Below, piece after piece: positions 22,601 to 34,739 of a stretch of 64,000 nucleotides of DNA (within the stretch, counting starts at the first letter, position 1; every line of letters starts with the position of its first letter). Both the position numbers and the translations under genes were made by a program. The notes under the pieces were generated by a model that saw only the letters and a program-made list of their open reading frames with translations, was not told the origin of the DNA and did no database searches. This DNA comes from Hydractinia symbiolongicarpus (lineage: Eukaryota; Cnidaria; Hydrozoa; Anthoathecata; Hydractiniidae), in assembly GCF_029227915.1 (NCBI RefSeq), contig NC_079883.1:31746001-31810000 (forward strand), written 5' to 3'.

Positions 22601-24420
22601 GTTTACTTACAGGGTACTTTCTTTGTATACATTTGACTATACGTGCCAAGCCCGGGATTTAGGGAAATCGCAGGTTTTCGTTTGCCGGCGATTAAACTTC
22701 TTTTATTCAGCGTCTCATCAAAAATGAAAACATTTTCAAAAACTACAAGTCTCATGCATTTTAGTGGTGAAAAAGTAATTTAAAAAATCGTTCGGGAAAT
22801 GAGTTTACTCCCTGGGTACTTTCTTTGTATACTTTTGACTATACGGGCCAAGCCGGGATTTACGGGAAATCGCGGGTTTTCGTTTGCCGGCGATTAAACT
22901 TCTTTTATTCAGCGTCTCATCAAAAATGAAAACATTTTTAAAAACTACAAGTCTTATGCGTTTTAGTAGTGAAAAAATAATTCAAAAAATCGTTCTGGAA
23001 ATGAGTTTACTCACAGGGTACTTTCTTTGTATACATTCGACTATACGTGCCAAGCCCGGGATTTAGGGAAATCGCAGGTTTTCGTTTGCCGGCGATTAAA
23101 CTTCTTTTATTCAGCGTCTCATCAAAAATGAAAACATTTTTAAAAACTACAAGTCTGATGCGTTTTAGTGGTGAAAAAATAATTTAAAAAATCGTTCTGG
23201 AAATGAGTTTACTCACAGGGTACTTTCTTTGTATACATTCGACTATACGGGCCAAGCCCGGGATTTACGGGAAATCGCGGGTTTTCGTTTTCCGGCGATT
23301 AAACCTCTTTCATTAAGCGTCTCATCAAAAATGAAAACATATTTGAAAACTACAAGTCTCATGCGTTTTAGTGGTGAAAAAGTAATTTAAAAAATCGTTC
23401 GGGAAATGAGTTTACTCCTTGGGTACTTTCTTTGTATACTTTTGACTATACGGGCCAAGCCTGGATTTACGGGAAATCGCGGGTTTTCGTTTGCCGGCGA
23501 TTAAACTTCTTTTATTCAGCGTCTCATCAAAAATGAAAACATTTTTAAAAACTACAAGTCTTATGCATTTTAGTGGTGAAAAAGTAATTTAAAAAATCGT
23601 TCGGGAAATGAGTTTACTCCCTGGGTACTTTCTTTGTATACTTTTGACTATACGGGCCAAGCCGGGATTTACGGGAAATCGCGGGTTTTCGTTTGCCGGC
23701 GATTAAACTTCTTTTATTCAGCGTCTCATCAAAAATGAAAACATTTTTAAAAACTACAAGTCTGATGCGTTTTAGTGGTGAAAAAATAATTTAAAAAATC
23801 GTTCTGGAAATGAGTTTACTCACAGTGTACTTTCTTTGTATACATTCGACTATACGGGCCAAGCCCGGGATTTACGGGAAATCGCGGGTTTTCGTTTTCC
23901 GGCGATTAAACCTCTTTCATTAAGCGTCTCATCAAAAATGAAAACATTTTTGAAAACTACAAGTCTCATGCGTTTTAGTGGTAAAAAAATAATTTAAAAA
24001 ATCGTTCGGGAAATGAGTTTACTCCCTGGGTACTTTCTTTGTATACTTTTTACTATACGGGCCAAGCCTGGATTTACGGGAAATCGCGGGTTTTCGTTTG
24101 CCGGCGATTAAACTTCTTTTATTCAGCGTCTCATCAAAAATGAAAACATTTTTAAAAACTACAAGTCTTATGGGTTTTAGTGGTGAAAAAATAATTTAAA
24201 AAATCGTTCTGGAAATGAGTTAACTCACAGGGTACTTTTTTGTATACATTCGACTATACGTGCCAAGCCCGGGATTTACGGGAAATCGCGGGTTTTCGTT
24301 TGCCGGCGATTAAACTGCTTTTATTCAGCGTCTCATCAAAAATGAAAACATTTTTAAAAACTACAAGTCCGATGCGTTTTAGTGGTGAAAAAATAATTTA
24401 AAAAATCGTTCTGGAAATGA
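22601..24420. repeat. Nine-monomer unit, copy 2 (1,820 bp)
   Basis: Starts at GTTTACTTACAGGG and repeats the private variants of copy 1 in the same order; copy 3 follows immediately. The AATTCAAAAAATCG change at 22,981 removes the usual TAA and gives a 60-codon chance frame at 22,884-23,066. Additional marks here are CTCACAGTG (about 23,824) and ACTTTTTACTATAC (about 24,047). Confidence 0.92.
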
Positions 24421-26240
24421 GTTTACTTACAGGGTACTTTCTTTGTATACATTTGACTATACGTGCCAAGCCCGGGATTTAGGGAAATCGCAGGTTTTCG
24501 TTTGCCGGCGATTAAACTTCTTTTATTCAGCGTCTCATCAAAAATGAAAACATTTTCAAAAACTACAAGTCTCATGCATTTTAGTGGTGAAAAAGTAATT
24601 TAAAAAATCGTTCGGGAAATGAGTTTACTCCCTGGGTACTTTCTTTGTATACTTTTGACTATACGGGCCAAGCCGGGATTTACGGGAAATCTTGGGTTTT
24701 CGTTTGCCGGCGATTAAACTTCTTTTATTCAGCGTCTCATCAAAAATGAAAACATTTTTAAAAACTACAAGTCTTATGCGTTTTAGTAGTGAAAAAATAA
24801 TTCAAAAAATCGTTCTGGAAATGAGTTTACTCACAGGGTACTTTCTTTGTATACATTCGACTATACGTGCCAAGCCCGGGATTTAGGGAAATCGCAGGTT
24901 TTCGTTTGCCGGCGATTAAACTTCTTTTATTCAGCGTCTCATCAAAAATGAAAACATTTTTAAAAACTACAAGTCTGATGCGTTTTAGTGGTGAAAAAAT
25001 AATTTAAAAAATCGTTCTGGAAATGAGTTTACTCACAGGGTACTTTCTTTGTATACATTCGACTATACGGGCCAAGCCCGGGATTTACGGGAAATCGCGG
25101 GTTTTCGTTTTCCGGCGATTAAACCTCTTTCATTAAGCGTCTCATCAAAAATGAAAACATATTTGAAAACTACAAGTCTCATGCGTTTTAGTGGTGAAAA
25201 AGTAATTTAAAAAATCGTTCGGGAAATGAGTTTACTCCTTGGGTACTTTCTTTGTATACTTTTGACTATACGGGCCAAGCCTGGATTTACGGGAAATCGC
25301 GGGTTTTCGTTTGCCGGCGATTAAACTTCTTTTATTCAGCGTCTCATCAAAAATGAAAACATTTTTAAAAACTACAAGTCTTATGCATTTTAGTGGTGAA
25401 AAAGTAATTTAAAAAATCGTTCGGGAAATGAGTTTACTCCCTGGGTACTTTCTTTGTATACTTTTGACTATACGGGCCAAGCCGGGATATACGGGAAATC
25501 GCGGGTTTTCGTTTGCCGGCGATTAAACTTCTTTTATTCAGCGTCTCATCAAAAATGAAAACATTTTTAAAAACTACAAGTCTGATGCGTTTTAGTGGTG
25601 AAAAAATAATTTAAAAAATCGTTCTGGAAATGAGTTTACTCACAGGGTACTTTCTTTGTATACATTCGACTATACGGGCCAAGCCCGGGATTTACGGGAA
25701 ATCGCGGGTTTTCGTTTTCCGGCGATTAAACCTCTTTCATTAAGCGTCTCATCAAAAATGAAAACATTTTTGAAAACTACAAGTCTCATGCGTTTTAGTG
25801 GTAAAAAAATAATTTAAAAAATCGTTCGGGAAATGAGTTTACTCCCTGGGTACTTTCTTTGTATACTTTTTACTATACGGGCCAAGCCTGGATTTACGGG
25901 AAATCGCGGGTTTTCGTTTGCCGGCGATTAAACTTCTTTTATTCAGCGTCTCATCAAAAATGAAAACATTTTTAAAAACTACAAGTCTTATGGGTTTTAG
26001 TGGTGAAAAAATAATTTAAAAAATCGTTCTGGAAATGAGTTAACTCACAGGGTACTTTTTTGTATACATTCGACTATACGTGCCAAGCCCGGGATTTACG
26101 GGAAATCGCGGGTTTTCGTTTGCTGGCGATTAAACTGCTTTTATTCAGCGTCTCATCAAAAATGAAAACATTTTTAAAAACTACAAGTCCGATGCGTTTT
26201 AGTGGTGAAAAAATAATTTAAAAAATCGTTGTGGAAATGA
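24421..26240. repeat. Nine-monomer unit, copy 3 (1,820 bp)
   Basis: Direct tandem repeat of 22,601-24,420. It shares even ACTTTTTACTATAC, which copy 1 lacks, so copies 2 and 3 are the younger pair. It differs at ATCTTGGG (about 24,689) and TTGCTGGCG. The end has TCGTTGTGG, as copy 1 does, suggesting the exchange point lies here. Confidence 0.92.
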
Positions 26241-26280
26241 GTTTACTCACAGGGTACCTTTTTTGTATACATTCGACTAT

Positions 26281-27694
26281 ACGGGCCAAGCCCGGGATTT
26301 ACGGGAAATCGCGGGTTTTCGTTTTCCGGCGATTAAACCTCTTTCATTAAGCGTCTCATCAAAAATGAAAACATTTTTGAAAACTACAAGTCTCATGCGT
26401 TTTAGTGGTGAAAAAGTAATTTAAAAAATCGTTCGGGAAATGAGTTTACTCCCTGGGTACTTCCTTTGTATACTTTTGACTATACGGGCCAAGCCGGGAT
26501 TTACGGGAAATCGCGGGTTTTCGTTTGTCGGCGATTAAACTTCTTTTATTCAGCGTCTCATCAAAAATGAAAACATTTTTAAAAACTACAAGTCTTATGC
26601 GTTTTAGTGGTGAAAAAATAATTTAAAAAATCGTTCTGGAAATGAGTTTATTCACAGGGTACTTTCTTTGTATACTTTTGACTATACGGGCCGAGTCCGG
26701 GATTTAGGGAAATCGCAGGTTTTCGTTTGCCGGCGAATAAACTACTTTTATTCAGCGTCTCATCAAAAATGAAAACATTTTTGAAAACTACAAGTCTCAT
26801 GCGTTTTAGTGGTGAAAAAATAATTTAAAAAATTGTTCTGGAAATGAGTTTACTCACAGGGTACTTTCTTTGTATACATTCGACTATACGTGCCAAGCCC
26901 GGGATTTAGGGAAATCGCAGGTTTTCGTTTGCCGGCGATTAAACTTCTTTTATTCAGCGTCTCATCAAAAATGAAAACATTTTTAAAAACTACAAGTCTT
27001 ATGCGTTTTAGTGGTGAAAAAATAATTTAAAATATCGTTCTGGAAATGAGTTTACTCACAGGGTACTTTCTTTGTATACATTCGACTATACGTGCCAAGC
27101 CCGGGATTTAGGGAAATCGCAGGTTTTCGTTTGCCGGCGATTAAACTTCTTTTATTCAGCGTCTCATCAAAAATGAAAACATTTTTAAAAACTACAAGTC
27201 TCATGCATTTTAGTGGTGAAAAAGTAATTTAAAAAATCGTTCGGGAAATGAGTTTACTCCCTGGGTACTTTCTTTGTATACTTTTGACTATACGGGCCAA
27301 GCCGGGTTTACGGGAAATCGCGGGTTTTCGTTTGGCGGCGATTAAACTTCTTTTATTCAGCGTCTCATCAAAAATGAAAACATTTTTAAAAACTACAAGT
27401 CTTATGCGTTTTAGTAGTGAAAAAATAATTTAAAAAATCGTTCTGGAAATGAGTTAACTCACAGGGTACTTTCTTTGTATACATTCGACTATACGTGCCA
27501 AGCCCGGGATTTAGGGAAATCGCAGGTTTTCGTTTGCCGGCTATTAAACTTCTTTTATTCAGCGTCTCATCAAAAATGAAAACATTTTTAAAAACTACAA
27601 GTCTGATGCGTTTTAGTGGTGAAAAAATAATTTAAAAAATCGTTGTGGAAATGAGTTTACTCACAGGGTACTTTCTTTGTATACATTCGACTAT
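26281..27694. repeat. Seven-monomer unit starting with B-G-F-A
   Basis: B 26,281, G 26,484, F 26,686, A 26,888, then A, C (27,292) and A, ending where the next B begins at 27,695 (1,414 bp). The same first six monomers follow from 27,695. The 61-codon frame at 27,248-27,433 spans part of the C unit, which is a base short (AAGCCGGGTTTACGGG). Confidence 0.86.
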
Positions 27695-28907
27695 ACGGGC
27701 CAAGCCCGGGATTTACGGGAAATCGCGGGTTTTCGTTTTCCGGCGATTAAACCTCTTTCATTAAGCGTCTCATCAAAAATGAAAACATTTTTGAAAACTA
27801 CAAGTCTTATGCGTTTTAGTGGTGAAAAAGTAATTTAAAAAATCGTTCGGGAAATAAGTTTACTCCCTGGGTACTCCCTTTGTATACTTTTGACTATACG
27901 GGCCAAGCCGGGATTTACGGGAAATCGCGGGTTTTCGTTTGTCGGTGATTAAACTTCTTTTATTCAGCGTCTCATCAAAAATGAAAACATTTTTAAAAAC
28001 TACAAGTCTTATGCGTTTTAGTGGTGAAAAAATAATTTAAAAAATCGTTCTGGAAATGAGTTTATTCACAGGGTACTTTCTTTGTATACTTTTGACTATA
28101 CGGGCCGAGTCCGGGATTTAGGGAAATCGCAGGTTTTCGTTTGCCGGCGAATAAACTGCTTTTATTCAGCGTCTCATCAAAAATGAAAACATTTTTGAAA
28201 ACTACAAGTCTCATGCGTTTTAGTGGTGAAAAAATAATTTAAAAAATTGTTCTGGAAATGAGTTTACTCACAGGGTACTTTCTTTGTATACATTCGACTA
28301 TACGTGCCAAGCCCGGGATTTAGGGAAATCGCAGGTTTTCGTTTGCCGGCGATTAAACTTCTTTTATTCAGCGTCTCATCAAAAATGAAAACATTTTTAA
28401 AAACTACAAGTCTTATGCGTTTTAGTGGTGAAAAAATAATTTAAAAAATCGTTCTGGAAATGAGTTTACTCACAGGGTACTTTCTTTGTATACATTCGAC
28501 TATACGTGCCAAGCCCGGGATTTAGGGAAATCGCAGGTTTTCGTTTGCCGGCGATTAAACTTCTTTTACTCAGCGTCTCATCAAAAATGAAAACATTTTT
28601 AAAAACTACAAGTCTCATGCATTTTAGTGGTGAAAAAGTAATTTAAAAAATCCTTCGGGAAATGAGTTTACTCCCTGGGTACTTTCTTTGTATACTTTTG
28701 ACTATACGGGCCAAGCCGGGATTTACGGGAAATCGCGGGTTTTCGTTTGGCGGCGATTAAACTTCTTTTATTCAGCGTCTCATCAAGAATGAAAACATTT
28801 TTAAAAACTACAAGTCTTATGCGTTTTAGTAGTGAAAAAATAATTTAAAAAATCGTTCTGGAAATGAGTTTACTCACAGGGTACTTTCTTTGTATACATT
28901 CGACTAT
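27695..28907. repeat. Six monomers repeating the preceding unit
   Basis: B 27,695, G 27,898, F 28,100, A 28,302, then A and C. Shares GTTTGGCGGCG and ATTGTTCTGG variants with the unit before it. The expected seventh monomer is replaced by a chimera at 28,908 that starts ACGTGCC and continues with class B sequence. Confidence 0.85.
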
Positions 28908-29893
28908 ACGTGCCAAGCCCGGGATTTACGGGAAATCGCGGGTTTTCGTTTTCCGGCGATTAAACCTCTTTCATTAAGCGTCTCATCAAAAATGAAAACA
29001 TTTTTGAAAACTACAAGTCTTATGCGTTTTAGTGGTGAAAAAGTAATTTAAAAAATCGTTCGGGAAATAAGTTTACTCCCTGGGTACTCCCTTTGTATAC
29101 TTTTGACTATACGGGCCAAGCCGGGATTTACGGGAAATCGCGGGTTTTCGTTTGTCGGCGATTAAACTTCTTTTATTCAGCGTCTCATCAAAAATGAAAA
29201 CAATTTTAAAAACTACAAGTCTTATGCGTTTTAGTAGTGAAAAAATAATTTAAAAAATCGTTCTGGAAATGAGTTTACTCACAGGGTACTTTCTTTGTAT
29301 ACATTCGACTATACGTGCCAAGCCCGGGATTTAGGGAAATCGCAGGTTTTCGTTTGCCGGCGATTAAACTTCTTTTATTTAGCGTCTCATCAAAAATGAA
29401 AACATTTTTAAAAACTACAAGTCTCATGCGTTTTAGAATTGAAAAAGTAATTTAAAAAATCGTTCGGGAAATGAGTTTACTCCCTGGGTACTTTCTTTGT
29501 ATACTTTTGACTATACGGGCCAAGCCGGGATTTACGGGAAATCGCGGGTTTTCGTTTGCCGGCGATTAAACTTCTTTTATTCAGCGTCTCATCAAAAATG
29601 AAAACATTTTTAAAAACTACAAGTCTTATGCGTTTTAGTGGTGAAAAAATAATTTAAAAAATCGTTCTGGAAATGAGTTTACTCACAGGGTACTTTCTTT
29701 GTATACATTCGACTATACGTGCCAAGCCCGGGATTTAGGGAAATCGCAGGTTTTCGTTTGCCGGCGATTAAACTTCTTTTATTTAGCGTCTCATCAAAAA
29801 TGAAAACATTTTTAAAAACTACAAGTCTCATGCGTTTTAGAGGTGAAAAAGTAATTTAAAAAATCGTTCGGGAAATGAGTTTACTCCCTGGGT
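28215..29893. repeat. Duplication copy 1 (offset 3,031 bp to copy 2)
   Basis: Private variants ATTGTTCTGG (28,247), CTTTTACTCAGCG (28,563), AATCCTTCGGG, CATCAAGAATG, the ACGTGCC/B chimera (28,908), AAACAATTTTAAAAAC and TTTTAGAATTGAAAA (29,431) all recur exactly 3,031 bp later. Confidence 0.92.
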
Positions 29894-30704
29894 ACTCCCT
29901 TTGTATACTTTTGACTATACGGGCCAAGCCGGGATTTACGGGAAATCGCGGGTTTTCGTTTGTCGGCGATTAAACTTCTTTTATTCAGCGTCTCATCAAA
30001 AATGAAAACAATTTTAAATACTACCAGTCTTATGCGTTTTAGTAGTGAAAAAATAATTTAAAAAATCGTTCTGGAAATGAGTTTACTCACAGGGTACTTT
30101 CTTTGTATACATTCGACTATACGTGCCAAGCCCGGGATTTAGGGAAATCGCAGGTTTTCGTTTGCCGGCGATTAAACTTCTTTTATTTAGCGTCTCATCA
30201 AAAATGAAAACATTTTTAAAAACTACAAGTCTCATGCGTTTTAGAATTGAAAAAGTAATTTAAAAAATCGTTCGGGAAATGAGTTTACTCCCTGGGTACT
30301 TTCTTTGTATACTTTTGACTATACGGGCCAAGCCGGGATTTACGGGAAATCGCGGGTTTTCGTTTGCCGGCGATTAAACTTCTTTTATTCAGCGTCTCAT
30401 CAAAAATGAAAACATTTTTAAAAACTACAAGTCTTATGCGTTTTAGTGGTGAAAAAATAATTTAAAAAATCGTTCTGGAAATGAGTTTACTCACAGGGTA
30501 CTTTCTTTGTATACATTCGACTATACGTGCCAAGCCCGGGATTTAGGGAAATCGCAGGTTTTCGTTTGCCGGCGATTAAACTTCTTTTATTTAGCGTCTC
30601 ATCAAAAATGAAAACATTTTTAAAAACTACAAGTCTCATGCGTTTTAGAGGTGAAAAAGTAATTTAAAAAATCGTTCGGGAAATGAGTTTACTCCCTGGG
30701 TACT
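29089..30704. repeat. Nested four-monomer tandem duplication (808 bp)
   Basis: GGGTACTCCCTTTG, GTTTGTCGGCG, AAACAATTTTAAA and TTTTAGAATTGAAAA occur at an 808-bp interval (for example 29,431 and 30,239). The second half has AAATACTACCAG. Removing one 808-bp copy turns the 3,031-bp offset into 2,223 bp (11 monomers), which is the offset seen from 30,845 to 33,068, so this event is younger than the larger duplication or was lost from the other copy. Confidence 0.88.
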
Positions 30705-31245
30705 TTCTTTGTATACTTTTGACTATACGGGCCAAGCCGGGATTTACGGGAAATCGCGGGTTTTCGTTTGCCGGCGATTAAACTTCTTTTATTCAGCGTC
30801 TCATCAAAAATGAAAACATTTTTAAAAACTACAAGTCTTATGCGTTTCAGTAGTGAAAAAATAATTTAAAAAATCGTTCTGGAAATGAGTTTACTCACAG
30901 GGTACTTTCTTTGTATACATTCGACTATACGTGCCAAGCCCGGGATTTAGGGAAATCGCAGGTTTTCGTTTGCCGGCGATTAAACTTCTTTTATTCAGCG
31001 TCTCATCAAAAATGAAAACATTTTTAAAAACTACAAGTCTCATGCGTTTTAGAGGTGAAAAAGTAATTTAAAAAATCGTTCGGGAAATGAGTTTACTCCC
31101 TGGGTACTTTCTTTGTATACTTTTGACTATACGGGCCAAGCCGGGATTTACGGGAAATCGCGGGTTTTCGTTTGCCGGCGATTAAACTTCTTTTATTCAG
31201 CGTCTCATCAAAAATGAAAACATTTTTAAAAACTACAAGTCTTAT

Positions 31246-32924
31246 GCGTTTTAGTGGTGAAAAAATAATTTAAAAAATTGTTCTGGAAATGAGTTTACTC
31301 ACAGGGTACTTTCTTTGTATACATTCGACTATACGTGCCAAGCCCGGGATTTAGGGAAATCGCAGGTTTTCGTTTGCCGGCGATTAAACTTCTTTTATTC
31401 AGCGTCTCATCAAAAATGAAAACATTTTTAAAAACTACAAGTCTTATGCGTTTTAGTGGTGAAAAAATAATTTAAAAAATCGTTCTGGAAATGAGTTTAC
31501 TCACAGGGTACTTTCTTTGTATACATTCGACTATACGTGCCAAGCCCGGGATTTAGGGAAATCGCAGGTTTTCGTTTGCCGGCGATTAAACTTCTTTTAC
31601 TCAGCGTCTCATCAAAAATGAAAACATTTTTAAAAACTACAAGTCTCATGCATTTTAGTGGTGAAAAAGTAATTTAAAAAATCCTTCGGGAAATGAGTTT
31701 ACTCCCTGGGTACTTTCTTTGTATACTTTTGACTATACGGGCCAAGCCGGGATTTACGGGAAATCGCGGGTTTTCGTTTGGCGGCGATTAAACTTCTTTT
31801 ATTCAGCGTCTCATCAAGAATGAAAACATTTTTAAAAACTACAAGTCTTATGCGTTTTAGTAGTGAAAAAATAATTTAAAAAATCGTTCTGGAAATGAGT
31901 TTACTCACAGGGTACTTTCTTTGTATACATTCGACTATACGTGCCAAGCCCGGGATTTACGGGAAATCGCGGGTTTTCGTTTTCCGGCGATTAAACCTCT
32001 TTCATTAAGCGTCTCATCAAAAATGAAAACATTTTTGAAAACTACAAGTCTTATGCGTTTTAGTGGTGAAAAAGTAATTTAAAAAATCGTTCGGGAAATA
32101 AGTTTACTCCCTGGGTACTCCCTTTGTATACTTTTGACTATACGGGCCAAGCCGGGATTTACGGGAAATCGCGGGTTTTCGTTTGTCGGCGATTAAACTT
32201 CTTTTATTCAGCGTCTCATCAAAAATGAAAACAATTTTAAAAACTACAAGTCTTATGCGTTTTAGTAGTGAAAAAATAATTTAAAAAATCGTTCTGGAAA
32301 TGAGTTTACTCACAGGGTACTTTCTTTGTATACATTCGACTATACGTGCCAAGCCCGGGATTTAGGGAAATCGCAGGTTTTCGTTTGCCGGCGATTAAAC
32401 TTCTTTTATTTAGCGTCTCATCAAAAATGAAAACATTTTTAAAAACTACAAGTCTCATGCGTTTTAGAATTGAAAAAGTAATTTAAAAAATCGTTCGGGA
32501 AATGAGTTTACGCCCTGGGTACTTTCTTTGTATACTTTTGACTATACGGGCCAAGCCGGGATTTACGGGAAATCGCGGGTTTTCGTTTGCCGGCGATTAA
32601 ACTTCTTTTATTCAGCGTCTCATCAAAAATGAAAACATTTTTAAAAACTACAAGTCTTATGCGTTTTAGTGGTGAAAAAATAATTTAAAAAATCGTTCTG
32701 GAAATGAGTTTACTCACAGGGTACTTTCTTTGTATACATTCGACTATACGTGCCAAGCCCGGGATTTAGGGAAATCGCAGGTTTTCGTTTGCCGGCGATT
32801 AAACTTCTTTTATTTAGCGTCTCATCAAAAATGAAAACATTTTTAAAAACTACAAGTCTCATGCGTTTTAGAGGTGAAAAAGTAATTTAAAAAATCGTTC
32901 GGGAAATGAGTTTACTCCCTGGGT
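31246..32924. repeat. Duplication copy 2 (offset 3,031 bp)
   Basis: Second copy of 28,215-29,893 with very few differences (for example TTTACGCCCTGGG near 32,510). It ends near GGGTACTTTC at 32,926, where copy 1 reads GGGTACTCCC and enters the nested 808-bp repeat. Confidence 0.92.
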
Positions 32925-34070
32925 ACTTTCTTTGTATACTTTTGACTATACGGGCCAAGCCGGGATTTACGGGAAATCGCGGGTTTTCGTTTGCCGGCGA
33001 TTAAACTTCTTTTATTCAGCGTCTCATCAAAAATGAAAACATTTTTAAAAACTACAAGTCTTATGCGTTTCAGTAGTGAAAAAATAATTTAAAAAATCGT
33101 TCTGGAAATGAGTTTACTCACAGGGTACTTTCTTTGTATACATTCGACTATACGTGCCAAGCCCGGGATTTAGGGAAATCGCAGGTTTTCGTTTGCCGGC
33201 GATTAAACTTCTTTTATTCAACGTCTCATCAAAAATGAAAACATTTTTAAAAACTACAAGTCTCATGCGTTTTAGAGGTGAAAAAGTAATTTAAAAAATC
33301 GTTCGGGAAATGAGTTTACTCCCTGGGTACTTTCTTTGTATACTTTTGACTATACGGGCCAAGCCGGGATTTACGGGAAATCGCGGGTTTTCGTTTGCCG
33401 GCGATTAAACTTCTTTTATTCAGCGTCTCATCAAAAATGAAAACATTTTTAAAAACTACAAGTCTTATGCGTTTTAGTGGTGAAAAAATAATTTAAAAAA
33501 TCGTTCTGGAAATGAGTTTACTCACAGGGTACTTTCTTTGTATACATTCGACTATACGTGCCAAGCCCGGGATTTAGGGAAATCGCAGGTTTTCGTTTGC
33601 CGGCGATTAAACTTCTTTTATTTAGCGTCTCATCAAAAATGAAAACATTTTTAAAAACTACAAGTCTCATGCGTTTTAGAGGTGAAAAAGTAATTTAAAA
33701 AATCGTTCGGGAAATGAGTTTACTCCCTGGGTACTTTCTTTGTATACTTTTGACTATACGGGCCAAGCCGGGATTTACGGGAAATCGCGTGTTTTCGTTT
33801 GCCGGCGATTAAACTTCTTTTATTCAGCGTCTCATCAAAAATGAAAACATTTTTAAAAACTACAAGTCTTATGCGTTTCAGTAGTGAAAAAATAATTTAA
33901 AAAATCGTTCTGGAAATGAGTTTACTCACAGGGTACTTTCTTTGTATACATTCGACTATACGTGCCAAGCCCGGGATTTAGGGAAATCGCAGGTTTTCGT
34001 TTGCCGGCGATTAAACTTCTTTTATTCAGCGTCTCATCAAAAATGAAAACATTTTTAAAAACTACAAGTC
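32470..34070. repeat. Four-monomer tandem duplication (808 bp)
   Basis: ATGCGTTTCAGTAGTG occurs at 33,063 and 33,871 and TTATTTAGCG at about 32,811 and 33,619, both at 808 bp. TTTTAGAGGTGAAAAAG is shared. One copy has ATTCAACGTCTC near 33,218, a change in the usually constant GCGTCTC block. Confidence 0.87.
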
Positions 34071-34330
34071 TGATGCGTTTTAGTGGTGAAAAAATAATTT
34101 AAAAAATCGTTCTGGAAATAAGTTTACTCACAGGGTACTTTCTTTGTATACATTCGACTATACGGGCCAAGCCCGGAATTTACGGGAAATCGCGAGTTTT
34201 CGTTTTCCGGCGATTAAACCTCTTTCATTAAGCGTCTCCTCAAAAATGAAAACATTTTTGAAAACTACAAGTCTCATGCGTTTTAGTGGTGAAAAAGTAA
34301 TTTAAAAAATCGTTCGGGAAATGAGTTTAC
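33450..34330. repeat. Block duplicated at 37,894-38,774 (offset 4,444 bp)
   Basis: Shared marks are TTTCAGTAGTG (33,877 and 38,321), GAAATAAGTTTAC, GCCCGGAATTTACGG and ATCGCGAG. The offset is 22 monomers. Just downstream the offset falls to 4,242 bp (21 monomers) because one additional class A monomer sits at about 34,330-34,531 in this copy. Confidence 0.87.
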
Positions 34331-34531
34331 TCACAGGGTACTTTCTTTGTATACATTCGACTATACGTGCCAAGCCCGGGATTTAGGGAAATCGCAGGTT
34401 TTCGTTTGCCGGCGATTAAACTTCTTTTATTCAGCGTCTCATCAAAAATGAAAACATTTTTAAAAACTACAAGTCTGATGCGTTTTAGTGGTGAAAAAGT
34501 AATTTAAAAAATCGTTCGGGAAATGAGTTTA
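34330..34531. repeat. Single inserted monomer that shifts the duplication register
   Basis: The unit before it has CGGG but then CTCACAGGG, a mixed haplotype, and this monomer has TCTGATGCG followed by AAGTAATTTAAA and CGGG. Removing it restores a constant 4,444-bp offset to the related block. It looks like a one-unit gain by unequal exchange, or a one-unit loss in the other copy. Confidence 0.78.
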
Positions 34532-34739
34532 CTCCCTGGGTACTTTCTTTGTATACTTTTGACTATACTGGCCAAGCCTGGATTTCGGGAAATCGCGGGT
34601 TTTCGTTTGCCGGCAATTAAACTTCTTTTATTCAGCGTCTCATCAAGAATGAAAACATTTTTAAAAACTACAAGTCTTATGGGTTTTAGTGTTGAAAAAA
34701 TAATTTAAAAAATCGTTCTGGAAATGAGTTAACTCACAG

